Notes under the pieces: generated by a model
Seen by the model: the letters and a program-made list of their open reading frames with translations, nothing else
What the model was told of the DNA's origin: nothing
Database searches by the model: none
Program-made: the position numbers and the translations under genes
In this document: one piece after another, positions 1-6,109 of the stretch
How the letters are laid out: every line of letters starts with the position of its first letter
Position numbering within the stretch: position 1 is the first letter of the stretch
Assembly: GCA_021845645.1 (NCBI GenBank)
Contig: JAJZVM010000162.1
Span: forward strand, 1-9,733
Source of the DNA: Bacillota bacterium
GTDB taxonomy: Bacteria > Bacillota_E > JAJZYS01 > JAJYTV01
DNA length: 9,733 nucleotides
Direction: 5' to 3'

Positions 1-1
1 G

Positions 2-805
2 GGGATCCTCTCCTACCCCAAGGGTGAGGAGTTGCTTGAAGAGGCCCTGCGCATGGGCGTCGACGTGGTCGGGGGAATCCCGCATTACGAGCTGACGCGC
101 GACATGGGCGCGGAGTCCGTGAAGATCGCGTTCAGGCTCGCGGAGAAGTACGACCGCCAGGTTGACATCCACTGCGACGAGACCGACGACCCACAGTCCC
201 GCTTCCTCGAGGTGGTGGCCGCCGAGACGATCCGCAGCGGCATGGGTGACCGCGTCACGGCGAGCCACACAACCGCCTTCGGCAGCTACGACGACGCGTA
301 CGCCTTCAAGCTCATGGGCTTCCTGCGGCGCGCGGGTCTCAACTTCGTCGCGAACCCGCTCGTGAACATCACCCTGCAGGGCCGCATGGACACCTACCCG
401 AAGCGCCGCGGCATGACGCGCGTCAAGGAGCTCTGGCAGGAAGGCCTCAACGTCAGCCTGGGCTACGACGACGTGATGGACCCGTGGTATTCACTTGGCA
501 CGGGCAACATGCTGCAGCCCGCGCACATGGCCGTGCACGTCGCGCAGATGACCGGCCGTCAGCAGGTGGTGGCCTGCTACGACATGGTGACGAGGAACGC
601 CGCGCGGACACTCGGGGTCGCAGACCGCTACGGGCTGGAAGTGGGCAAGCCTGCCGACTTCATCGTCCTGGACGCGCCCGACGCCTGGGACGCCCTGCGC
701 CGCCTGGCGACCGTGACGAAGGTCGTCAAGGGCGGCCGGCTGATCGCCGCGGCAACACCGCCCGAGGTGCGGCTCAAGGGCGAGCGGATCACCTTCCAGC
801 GCTGA
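2..805 (+). CDS. codA: Cytosine deaminase, 5'-truncated
   Basis: This is the C-terminal 267 residues of a cytosine deaminase, a metal-dependent amidohydrolase that converts cytosine to uracil and ammonia in pyrimidine salvage. The frame is open from base 2, so the gene starts before the window; the first TTG (32) is internal. Fragment residues match the E. coli CodA metal and catalytic sites with exact spacing: HCDE (H57, E60, equivalent to H214, E217), SHTT (H89, equivalent to H246) and GYDDVMDPWY (D156, equivalent to D313). By that alignment about 157 residues, including the N-terminal HxH metal ligands, lie outside. The PKRRG and FVANPLVN segments are also family hallmarks. One oddity: the residue before the catalytic Asp is Tyr where E. 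coli has His. The gene converges on the aldo/keto reductase. The family call is very secure; substrate could extend to related pyrimidines or creatinine-like rings. Confidence 0.93.
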   Translation, partial: GILSYPKGEELLEEALRMGVDVVGGIPHYELTRDMGAESVKIAFRLAEKYDRQVDIHCDETDDPQSRFLEVVAAETIRSGMGDRVTASHTTAFGSYDDAYAFKLMGFLRRAGLNFVANPLVNITLQGRMDTYPKRRGMTRVKELWQEGLNVSLGYDDVMDPWYSLGTGNMLQPAHMAVHVAQMTGRQQVVACYDMVTRNAARTLGVADRYGLEVGKPADFIVLDAPDAWDALRRLATVTKVVKGGRLIAAATPPEVRLKGERITFQR

Positions 806-839
806 GGCGGGCAGCTACCCCCAGGGGCCCCTGCCCGCC
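806..839 (+). terminator. Hairpin between convergent genes
   Basis: GGCGGGCAG (806-814) pairs perfectly with CTGCCCGCC (831-839) around a 16-nt loop, starting right after the codA stop. A second small hairpin follows (CGCCG 841-845 with CGGCG 852-856, loop containing TTTT). Its position between two converging stop codons suggests bidirectional termination. There is no long U-tract on either side, so efficiency is uncertain. Confidence 0.55.
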
Positions 840-857
840 ACGCCGCGTTTTCGGCGC

Positions 858-1811
858 TCAAGCCACAGGCAGGCTGAGCTCCGCCTGGATCTTCCTGCGC
901 AGGTCGAGCGGCAGCTCGCTGCCCGCGGCCCCGATGTTCTCTTCGAGCTGTTCGATGCTCGAGGCTCCAACGAGGGCACAAGAGACCTCCGGCAGGCGCA
1001 GCACCCATTTGATCGCGAGTTCCGTCAGGCTGAGGCCGGCTTGGCGTGCGATGGCCGCCAGGCGCTCGACCTTGCCGTCGCTGTTTTCAAGGTAGTGCTG
1101 AACCAGCGAGGAGGTGCGCGGGTCCGAGCCGCGGCTGCCAGATGGCGTCTTCCCGCCGAGATACTTGCCCGTGAGCACGCCCTGTGCCAAGGGTGAGAAG
1201 GCCACGATGCCCATGCCGGCCGCCTTGGCGCGCGGCAGAACGTCCACCTCGATCTTCGGGTCCAGCAGGTTGTACTGCACCTGGTCCGCGATCAGGCGGT
1301 GCAGTCCCAGCCTCGTCGTCTCCTTGCCGGCGTGGCTGACGTCTTCTGCGGGCCACTCCGAGATCGCGCCGTAGAGCACCTTGCCCTGTGCGACGAGATC
1401 GTCGATTGCCCGCAATGTTTCGTCGAGCGGCGTGTCGGGGTCGGCGCGATGGCAATAGAAGATATCCACGTAGTCGGTCCCGAGGCGTCCGAGCGAGCGC
1501 TCCACCGATTCGACGATGTGCTTGCGCGAGAGGCCGCGGTCGTTCGGGTCGTCGCTCTGCGGCCAGAACGCCTTGGTGGCGATTACGAGATGGTGGCGCG
1601 CAAAGGGCTCGAGCGCCTTGCGCAGCACCTTCTCCGCCTCGCCGCGCGCGTAGGCGTCCGCAGTGTCGAAGTAGTTGACTCCCAGTTCGAACGCCCGCCG
1701 GACACACGCGATCGCGGATTCTTCGGCGACGCTGCCGCCGTAGGTGAGCCAGCTGCCAAGCGCCACCTCCGACACCCTGAGTCCACTTCGGCCGACGCTG
1801 CGATATTGCAC
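858..1811 (-). CDS. Aldo/keto reductase (Kv-beta/YghZ-like)
   Basis: A 317-residue NAD(P)H-dependent oxidoreductase with a TIM-barrel fold, expected to be cytosolic and to reduce aldehydes or ketones; the substrate cannot be read from sequence. The catalytic tetrad is visible: D49 and Y54 (FDTADAY), K80 (VIATK) and H121 (FYCHRAD). The cofactor-binding segments SPLAQGVLTGKY and GASSIEQLEEN sit near the C-terminus in the usual places, and the length is normal for AKR families 6, 11 and 14. Translation starts at GTG (1809-1811), with AGGGAG at 1822-1827 ten bases upstream; no in-frame ATG precedes it. It lies 147 nt downstream of the ABC ATPase on the same strand, but a strong hairpin (1896-1945) separates them, so it probably has its own promoter in 1812-1895, where I could not find a convincing one. 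Confidence 0.92.
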   Translation of the reverse strand: MQYRSVGRSGLRVSEVALGSWLTYGGSVAEESAIACVRRAFELGVNYFDTADAYARGEAEKVLRKALEPFARHHLVIATKAFWPQSDDPNDRGLSRKHIVESVERSLGRLGTDYVDIFYCHRADPDTPLDETLRAIDDLVAQGKVLYGAISEWPAEDVSHAGKETTRLGLHRLIADQVQYNLLDPKIEVDVLPRAKAAGMGIVAFSPLAQGVLTGKYLGGKTPSGSRGSDPRTSSLVQHYLENSDGKVERLAAIARQAGLSLTELAIKWVLRLPEVSCALVGASSIEQLEENIGAAGSELPLDLRRKIQAELSLPVA

Positions 1812-1895
1812 GGTGGACCAGCTCCCTATGGTTTTCTTCCTGTCCGCTTCCTAGGATGCCACCCACACCGGTAGAGTTCCAGAACCGGCCACGCG

Positions 1896-1945
1896 GCGAC
1901 GGCAGGTCCACGACCGCGCAGGGGCGGCCGTGGACCTGCCGTCGC
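1896..1945 (-). terminator. Perfect 17-bp hairpin after the ABC operon
   Basis: Bases 1896-1912 and 1929-1945 are perfect reverse complements (arm GCGACGGCAGGTCCACG), with a 16-nt loop that can pair further (CCGC with GCGG). It begins 13 nt past the stop of the ATPase gene, the natural end of the importer operon. There is no U-tract on the minus strand, so it may act as a U-less terminator, an mRNA 3' stabiliser or both. Confidence 0.6.
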
Positions 1946-1958
1946 GACACCACGCCTG

Positions 1959-2780
1959 TCAGGTATCCAGTTCGCCTTCCCCCCCGATGCCCGACATCAG
2001 CCTCTCGAGGTGCTCCGCCGACTCGAGTTCGGGGCGCAGCACGGATAGCACCTGGCGCTTGACCTCGACGAACTCCGGCGTGAGCACGAGGTCCCATTCC
2101 CTCGGCCGTGCGAACGGCACCGCAAGGTCGACCGCGATCTTGCCCGGACGCGCCGTCATCACGACCACCCGGTCGCCGAGCAGGATCGCCTCTTCGACGT
2201 CGTGGGTGACGAACAGCACCGTTGGCCGGAGCGTGCGCCACAGCCGCAGCAGGAAGCGCTGCATCTCGTTGCGCGTCTGAGCGTCCAACGCACCGAACGG
2301 CTCGTCCATCAGCATGATCTCGGGCTGGGTGATCAGGGCCCGCGCGATCGCGGCCCGCTGGCGCATGCCGCCGGAGAGCTCGTACGGCGCGTGGCGTGCG
2401 AACGCCTCGAGCCCCATTATGGCCAGATAGTCGCTCACCTTGCGCTTGTACTCCTCGCCGCGCAGCCCGTGGATTCTGAGCCCGAAGCCGATGTTCTCTG
2501 CGACGCTGAGCCAAGGGTAGAGCGCCGCCTGCTGGAAGACGACGGCGCGATCGGCGCCGGGGCCTCGCACCAGCCGTCCGTCGACCAGGATGTTGCCTTC
2601 CGTCGGACGGCCGAACCCTGCAACGAGATGCAGCAGGGTCGACTTGCCGCAGCCGCTCGGACCGACGACGCTCACAAACTCGCCGTCGGCCAGCTTGAGA
2701 TCTACCCCCAGTAGGGCGGGGACAGCGCGCCGCCCCCGCCCGCCGGGATAGACCATGTGCACGTCCTGGATGCTGATCAT
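1959..2780 (-). CDS. ABC importer ATPase, TauB/SsuB class
   Basis: The cytoplasmic ATP-hydrolysing subunit (273 aa) of a taurine/sulfonate/nitrate-type importer. All motifs are intact: Walker A GPSGCGKST, Q-loop VVFQQAALYPW, signature LSGGMRQRAAIARAL, Walker B IMLMDEPFGALD and H-loop VTHDVEEA. The start is taken as the ATG at 2778-2780 (MISIQDVHMVYPG), the usual N-terminus for the family. The frame is open 20 codons further, but those overlap the upstream gene and are Arg-rich and unlike the family. A purine-rich GAGAG precedes the ATG. It is the last gene of the operon, 16 nt after the binding-protein stop. The C-terminal tail after residue 230 is typical of SsuB/TauB proteins and carries no regulatory domain. 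The class is secure; the substrate is not. Confidence 0.93.
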   Translation of the reverse strand: MISIQDVHMVYPGGRGRRAVPALLGVDLKLADGEFVSVVGPSGCGKSTLLHLVAGFGRPTEGNILVDGRLVRGPGADRAVVFQQAALYPWLSVAENIGFGLRIHGLRGEEYKRKVSDYLAIMGLEAFARHAPYELSGGMRQRAAIARALITQPEIMLMDEPFGALDAQTRNEMQRFLLRLWRTLRPTVLFVTHDVEEAILLGDRVVVMTARPGKIAVDLAVPFARPREWDLVLTPEFVEVKRQVLSVLRPELESAEHLERLMSGIGGEGELDT

Positions 2781-2796
2781 GCTTCTCTCGCCTTCG

Positions 2797-3843
2797 TCAC
2801 CGCTCCGCCGCGACCGCCTGCGCGTAGGACGGGTCGACAAAGCCGCTCATGTCCTTGGGGGCCTGCGTGATTTGGCGAATGCTGTAGAGGTACCTGGCGG
2901 CACCGTTCAGTGACAGCGTGACGAGCGCATGCTTGACGCCGGCACCCTCGCCGAGCCCGTCGGGCGTGAGCTGATCCCGTACGCTGTAAAGCCGGTATCC
3001 GGCCAGTTCCGTCCTGGCGAGGCTTGGCGAGATGCCGGCTTGCGCGGCCATGTCCTGCACCGCCTTGGCGGGGTGGCTGTGGTAGAACTCCACCCCCGCC
3101 TGCTCGGCCCTGATGAAGCCGAGCACCAGTTGGCGGTGGCTCTTCGCCCAGGGTGCCTGCACGACAGCCAGGTTGAAGATCGGCGCCTGCTTCGCGACGT
3201 TCTGGTCGTACATGATCGCCTCGCCGCCGGAGCGCAGCATGGTGTCGAAGGCGGGGTCCCAGACGTAGGCTGCGTCAAGCTGGCCGCGCTGCCAGGCAGC
3301 CACCATGTCGGGTGGGCTCATGTTGACGAACTTGATCGCGGACGCTGGCATGTGGGCGTTGGCCATGGCGGTCGCCACCTCGAAGGGCGAGGTGGACCCC
3401 ACCACGATCCCGATGCTCTTGCCCGCCATGTCCCTGAGCGAGTGAACGCCCAAGCCCTTGCGCACGACCAGTCCCTCGTCCTTCGTGTAGAGCTCCTGGG
3501 CCCAGATCACCTTGAGCGGCACTCCCTGTCCGATCGCCGCCGCGGTCGGGGGATTGCCGATGCCCGTCATAAATTGCAGGCTGCCCGAGGCGAGCGCGGC
3601 GAGAGAGGCGGGCCCGGAGCTGAACTCGCGCATGCGGACGTGCGCGCCCTTCATGTACTTCCCGAAGAAGCCCTCGGCCTTCGCCACCATCTCTGGATCG
3701 GCGCCGTTGTTCTCATAGCCGATCGTCACCGTCGGCACAGGCCTCACCGCAGTTGGCTGACTGCCGCATGCGGCGAGGGTGGTAGCCGTGAGAGCCACAG
3801 CGCCCAGGCCTGCTACGATCTTCGCAAAACCTCTTGCTGCCAT
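2797..3843 (-). CDS. TauA-like ABC substrate-binding lipoprotein
   Basis: A 348-aa periplasmic or cell-surface binding protein of the TauA/SsuA/NMT1 superfamily. The N-terminus is a lipoprotein signal peptide: charged MAARGFAK, a hydrophobic stretch, then lipobox LAAC with the lipidated Cys at residue 26. TauA-like landmarks follow: TIGYENN at the start of the mature protein, FSSGPASLAALASGSLQF (74-91), and AAWQRGQLDAAYVWDPAFD (182-200), close to AAWQRGDIDGAYVW in taurine-binding TauA. The ATG at 3841-3843 is preferred because a GGGGGG sequence lies just upstream and the signal peptide starts there; an ATG at 3865-3867 is possible. It sits 37 nt after the permease gene and 16 nt before the ATPase gene. 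The nearby cytosine deaminase makes a nitrogen heterocycle a candidate ligand, but taurine, sulfonates and nitrate cannot be excluded. Confidence 0.91.
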   Translation of the reverse strand: MAARGFAKIVAGLGAVALTATTLAACGSQPTAVRPVPTVTIGYENNGADPEMVAKAEGFFGKYMKGAHVRMREFSSGPASLAALASGSLQFMTGIGNPPTAAAIGQGVPLKVIWAQELYTKDEGLVVRKGLGVHSLRDMAGKSIGIVVGSTSPFEVATAMANAHMPASAIKFVNMSPPDMVAAWQRGQLDAAYVWDPAFDTMLRSGGEAIMYDQNVAKQAPIFNLAVVQAPWAKSHRQLVLGFIRAEQAGVEFYHSHPAKAVQDMAAQAGISPSLARTELAGYRLYSVRDQLTPDGLGEGAGVKHALVTLSLNGAARYLYSIRQITQAPKDMSGFVDPSYAQAVAAER

Positions 3844-3880
3844 GCGTTTCCCCCCGTGTCGTCTCATGCCGGGCCCAAGT

Positions 3881-4741
3881 TCACGCCCTGCCCTTCCAGG
3901 GCACAAGCGCGCGCTCGAGCAACCGGATGGCGAGATCCATCGCGTAGCCGATGAGCCCGATCGCCAGGATGGCAATGAAGATGATCCCGACTTGCAGTTG
4001 CTGACCAGCCTCCTGCACCAGCCAGCCCAGGCCTGCAGTCGCCGCAATGAGTTCCGCCGCAACGAGACAGGTCCAGCCGACGCCGATGCCGACGCGCATG
4101 CCGGTCAGGATCTCCGGCAGCGCCGACGGCAGGATCACATGACGCAGGATCTGAGAAGATGTCGCGCCGAGGCACTGCGCCACCCGGATGCGCTGCCTTG
4201 GCGTGCCGTGCACACCCGCGATCGTGTTGAGCACGACGACAGGGATGGTGCCGAGCATGATGACGAGCCCCTTGGAGACCTCCCCGATGCCGAACCAGGT
4301 CACGAGCAGAGGTACGAGGGCCAGTGGCGGCACCGGCCGGACGAACTGCAGCAGGGGGTCGATCATCCGGAACGCGATCTCGCTCGAGGCCATCAAGATG
4401 CCGAGCGGGACGCCGATCGCGACCGCCACCAGGAAGCCTGCCGCGATGCGCACGGTGGAAACCCAGATGTCCGTCAGCAGCGTCTGGCCGCCATAGCCCA
4501 CGGTGAAGAGCTGCGGCACCTCCCGGAGCACCGTGATCGGCGAGGGGAGCAGCATCGCCGGGAAGACATGCAGGAGTGCGAGAGCCTCCCACAGCAGCAG
4601 CAGCGTCAGTGCGACCAGAAAGGTGATGCCGCGCTTGAACCCCGTTGACGCACCTCCTCCCGCGCAGGTCGTGCCAAGGTCGTCATCGTCTTCGCTGCAC
4701 GCCGAGACGAGCGGGCAGTGACTGGCACTCTCTACATCCAT
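3881..4741 (-). CDS. ABC importer permease, TauC/SsuC class (start uncertain)
   Basis: The membrane subunit of the importer, a BPD_transp_1 protein with about six transmembrane helices. The ATPase-docking EAA loop appears as VAQCLGATSSQILRHVILP, keeping the conserved Gly and the ILP. The core VRPVPPLALVPLLVTWFGIG is typical of TauC/SsuC. The start is problematic. The only in-frame ATG or GTG after the leader that keeps helix 1 is the ATG at 4739-4741, giving 286 aa, but it has no evident Shine-Dalgarno and adds a Cys/Asp-rich, family-unlike stretch. A very strong GGAGGAGG lies downstream, and seven bases after its GGAGG is an in-frame ACG (4643-4645), which would give 254 aa beginning xGFKRGITFLVAL, a normal N-terminus for this family. 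I list the ATG start but suspect the shorter one. It is the first gene of the importer operon. Confidence 0.9.
   Translation of the reverse strand: MDVESASHCPLVSACSEDDDDLGTTCAGGGASTGFKRGITFLVALTLLLLWEALALLHVFPAMLLPSPITVLREVPQLFTVGYGGQTLLTDIWVSTVRIAAGFLVAVAIGVPLGILMASSEIAFRMIDPLLQFVRPVPPLALVPLLVTWFGIGEVSKGLVIMLGTIPVVVLNTIAGVHGTPRQRIRVAQCLGATSSQILRHVILPSALPEILTGMRVGIGVGWTCLVAAELIAATAGLGWLVQEAGQQLQVGIIFIAILAIGLIGYAMDLAIRLLERALVPWKGRA
4653..4661 (-). promoter_or_regulatory. Strong Shine-Dalgarno inside annotated permease N-terminus
   Basis: On the minus strand 4661-4653 reads GGGAGGAGG, nearly the full anti-SD complement. Seven bases later lies an in-frame ACG (4645-4643), then GGG TTC AAG and helix 1. 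No ATG, GTG or TTG in the permease frame occurs at a working distance. The overlapping GTG at 4653-4651 is out of frame. Confidence 0.5.
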
Positions 4742-4836
4742 ACGCGCCGAGCGGGCTGGCGGTACCACGGCCAACCCCCAACCTGCCGCACGGCCGAGCG
4801 CGCCTGGTCGCCCGGGGCCAACGGGCGGGCAGAAAA

Positions 4837-4866
4837 CGCTCCGCCACCCGAAGGGGCGGTGGAGCG
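4837..4866 (-). terminator. Terminator-like hairpin in the importer leader
   Basis: Bases 4837-4849 pair with 4854-4866 (13 positions, one G-U wobble and one A-C mismatch) around a 4-nt loop. Read on the minus strand the stem is followed at once by TTTT (4836-4833), the layout of an intrinsic terminator. It sits about 100 nt upstream of the permease ATG with no gene before it, so it would act as an attenuator or end a leader transcript. Confidence 0.45.
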
Positions 4867-4876
4867 CGGCTGTAAG

Positions 4877-4997
4877 CCTTGGGCGATGCGCACTTTGGGG
4901 TGGGTCTCCGAAAAAACGCCCCTCTGGGCACAACTCCTGTCAAGAGGCGCTAGCCCAGTGCGGCCAGTGCGCCTATCCTGGGTGGTGACGCCCAAGG
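4877..4997. ncRNA. Candidate structured RNA, unassigned
   Basis: A nested set of complementary segments forms a compact three-way-junction-like fold of about 121 nt. P1 is CCTTGGGCG (4877-4885) with CGCCCAAGG (4989-4997). P2 is GCGCACT (4888-4894) with AGTGCGC (4966-4972). Inside P2 sit two hairpins: GGGGTG (4897-4902) with CGCCCC (4917-4922), and CTGGGC (4924-4929) with GCCCAG (4953-4958). One pair in the first inner hairpin is G-U on the + strand but A-C on the minus strand, which mildly favours the + strand, that is, an EamA leader. The minus strand instead offers a competing terminator (4911-4950). I do not recognise a known riboswitch class. Chance pairing in GC-rich DNA is the main alternative. 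Confidence 0.35.
4911..4950 (-). terminator. Terminator-like hairpin with six-U tract
   Basis: On the minus strand GCGCCTCT (4950-4943) pairs with AGAGGGGC (4925-4918), seven of eight pairs, and is followed after one base by TTTTTT (4916-4911). This is the longest U-tract next to a stem in the window. It points toward the importer operon. Its 3' arm overlaps bases used by the CTGGGC/GCCCAG stem and by the GGGGTG/CGCCCC stem of the alternative fold, so the structures exclude each other. Confidence 0.4.
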
Positions 4998-5037
4998 GCA
5001 CCCGGCTGGCGTCCGGCTGCTGAGGAGATGGCAACCT

Positions 5038-5970
5038 GTGCACGGCGGCGATCACATGGCACGGTCACGGGATCCCCTGGGCTTCGTCCTGGTCGCGCTC
5101 TCCGCGGTTTCCTTCGGAACCATGGCAATCTTCGCGACTTTCGCCTACCGCGGCGGTGCCAGCGTGCTCGGCGTCGTCGTACTACGTTTCGCCCTCGCCG
5201 CAGCGGTACTCTGGGCGGTCGTCTGGCTGCGCCATCTTCGGCCTTGGCCAGACCGCGTCTGGCACCTCTGGATACTGGGCGGCATCCTGTACGCCTTGCA
5301 GGCAGTACTGTTCCTGCAGGCGGTGCGCGCCGCGTCGCCTGCGCTCGCGGCGCTCTTCCTGTACGTCTACCCCGTTCTGGTCGTGATCCTGTCCGCGATC
5401 CTGCGGCGCGGCGCGATCCAGCGCGCCGGCGTCTTCGGCCTCGTCTCGGCCTCGCTCGGCCTGCTGCTCGTGCTCGGGCTAGGCGGTCGCTTCTCCTGGG
5501 TCGGCGCCCTTCTCGCGCTCGGTGCCGCCGCCGTCTACTCCGTGTACATCCTCTTCGGCCAACAAGTGATCGCGCGCGGCGATCCGATCGTCGCGGCGGC
5601 GCACATCGCCCTGGCTGCGGTCTGCACCCTGACGGTGGCAGGCCTGGTGCTCGGCGGCTTCGACTTTCAGCGCTTCACGCCCCAGGGCTATGTCTTCGCA
5701 AGCCTGATCGGGCTGATTCCAGGCGCCCTGGCCATGTTCGCCTTCCTTGCCGGCCTCGCGAGGATCGGCGCCTCGCGCGCGGCAATCCTCAGCATGCTGG
5801 AGCCGGTCGTCACGGTTTTGCTGTCGGCCATGCTCCTGGGCGAAGGCCTGGGACCCCTGCAGTTGCTGGGCGGTGCGCTGGTGGCCGCAGGCGGACTTTG
5901 CACCATGCTGCCGGCCTGCGGGGCGCGGCGCGGCGCGCAGGCCGGAAGTGACAAGCTGTCCGCCAGCTGA
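5038..5970 (+). CDS. EamA-family (DMT) transporter
   Basis: A 310-aa inner-membrane protein with two EamA repeats (about residues 14-145 and 157-293) and ten predicted helices, typical of the drug/metabolite transporter superfamily (RhaT/YdcZ/EamA type). Such proteins export amino acids, nucleobases or other small metabolites; the cargo is not readable here. Supporting motifs are LGVVVLRFALAA early, the Pro in LYVYPVLVVILSA closing repeat 1, and LSMLEPVVTVLLSAMLLGE in repeat 2 (the EPV/LGE hallmark). The start is GTG (5038-5040), with GAGGAG at 5022-5027 ten bases upstream; the ATG at 5056 has a poorer site and would shorten the protein by six residues. It is divergent from the importer operon across the folded region and convergent with the aquaporin gene. 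Confidence 0.9.
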   Translation: MHGGDHMARSRDPLGFVLVALSAVSFGTMAIFATFAYRGGASVLGVVVLRFALAAAVLWAVVWLRHLRPWPDRVWHLWILGGILYALQAVLFLQAVRAASPALAALFLYVYPVLVVILSAILRRGAIQRAGVFGLVSASLGLLLVLGLGGRFSWVGALLALGAAAVYSVYILFGQQVIARGDPIVAAAHIALAAVCTLTVAGLVLGGFDFQRFTPQGYVFASLIGLIPGALAMFAFLAGLARIGASRAAILSMLEPVVTVLLSAMLLGEGLGPLQLLGGALVAAGGLCTMLPACGARRGAQAGSDKLSAS

Positions 5971-6011
5971 GACGCGCAGCGACACGAGGCGGCGGCAAAG
6001 GACGCCGTACT

Positions 6012-6033
6012 GGCGGCAACCCGCCCTGCCGCC
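6012..6033. repeat. Small hairpin downstream of EamA
   Basis: GGCGGCA (6012-6018) pairs with TGCCGCC (6027-6033) across an 8-nt loop. It lies in the 139-nt gap between the convergent EamA and aquaporin genes, next to the larger hairpin at 6049-6083. No U-tract follows on either strand. Confidence 0.35.
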
Positions 6034-6048
6034 TCCGCCACAACCGGA

Positions 6049-6083
6049 ACGGCGGCCGCTCAGCGCTGCTGAGTGGCCGCCGT
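6049..6083. terminator. 16-bp hairpin between convergent genes
   Basis: ACGGCGGCCGCTCAGC (6049-6064) pairs with 6068-6083 over its whole length with one G-U wobble on the + strand (A-C on the minus strand) and a 3-nt GCT loop. It lies 26 nt past the aquaporin stop and 78 nt past the EamA stop. The position and stability suggest a shared terminator or 3' protective structure, but there is no U-tract on either side. Confidence 0.55.
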
Positions 6084-6109
6084 CCGCGTGGCACCGCCTG
6101 ACCCGCGCC

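Noticed and set aside
1087..2514. A 475-codon minus-strand frame spanning the reductase and ATPase genes.
   Set aside because: It is an out-of-frame shadow of both genes; the product is Arg/Ala-rich and crosses the terminator hairpin.
2929..3954. A 341-codon + strand open frame antisense to the binding-protein gene, and a similar one at 3779-4648.
   Set aside because: Long antisense frames are expected in GC-rich genes; the products are His/Arg/Asp-rich, match no family, and the minus-strand proteins are clearly real.
4758..4770. Minus-strand CCGTGGTACCGCC looks like the T-box antiterminator sequence TGGNACCGCG.
   Set aside because: There is no following antiterminator partner, no Stem I or AG-box motif upstream, and no terminator after it.
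4868..4881. Minus-strand CAAGGCTTACAGCC resembles the conserved 3' segment CAAGGGTTACAGCC of gammaproteobacterial 6S RNA, within a folded region.
   Set aside because: No matching 5' closing strand or central bubble is found within 180 nt, and the outer stem has a 16-versus-2 internal loop unlike 6S. Chance similarity is likelier; a cmscan with the 6S model would settle it.
4938..4943. A perfect TTGACA -35 hexamer on the minus strand in the importer leader.
   Set aside because: Seventeen bases downstream the sequence is GGCGTT, and 16- or 18-base spacing is no better, so there is no -10 partner.
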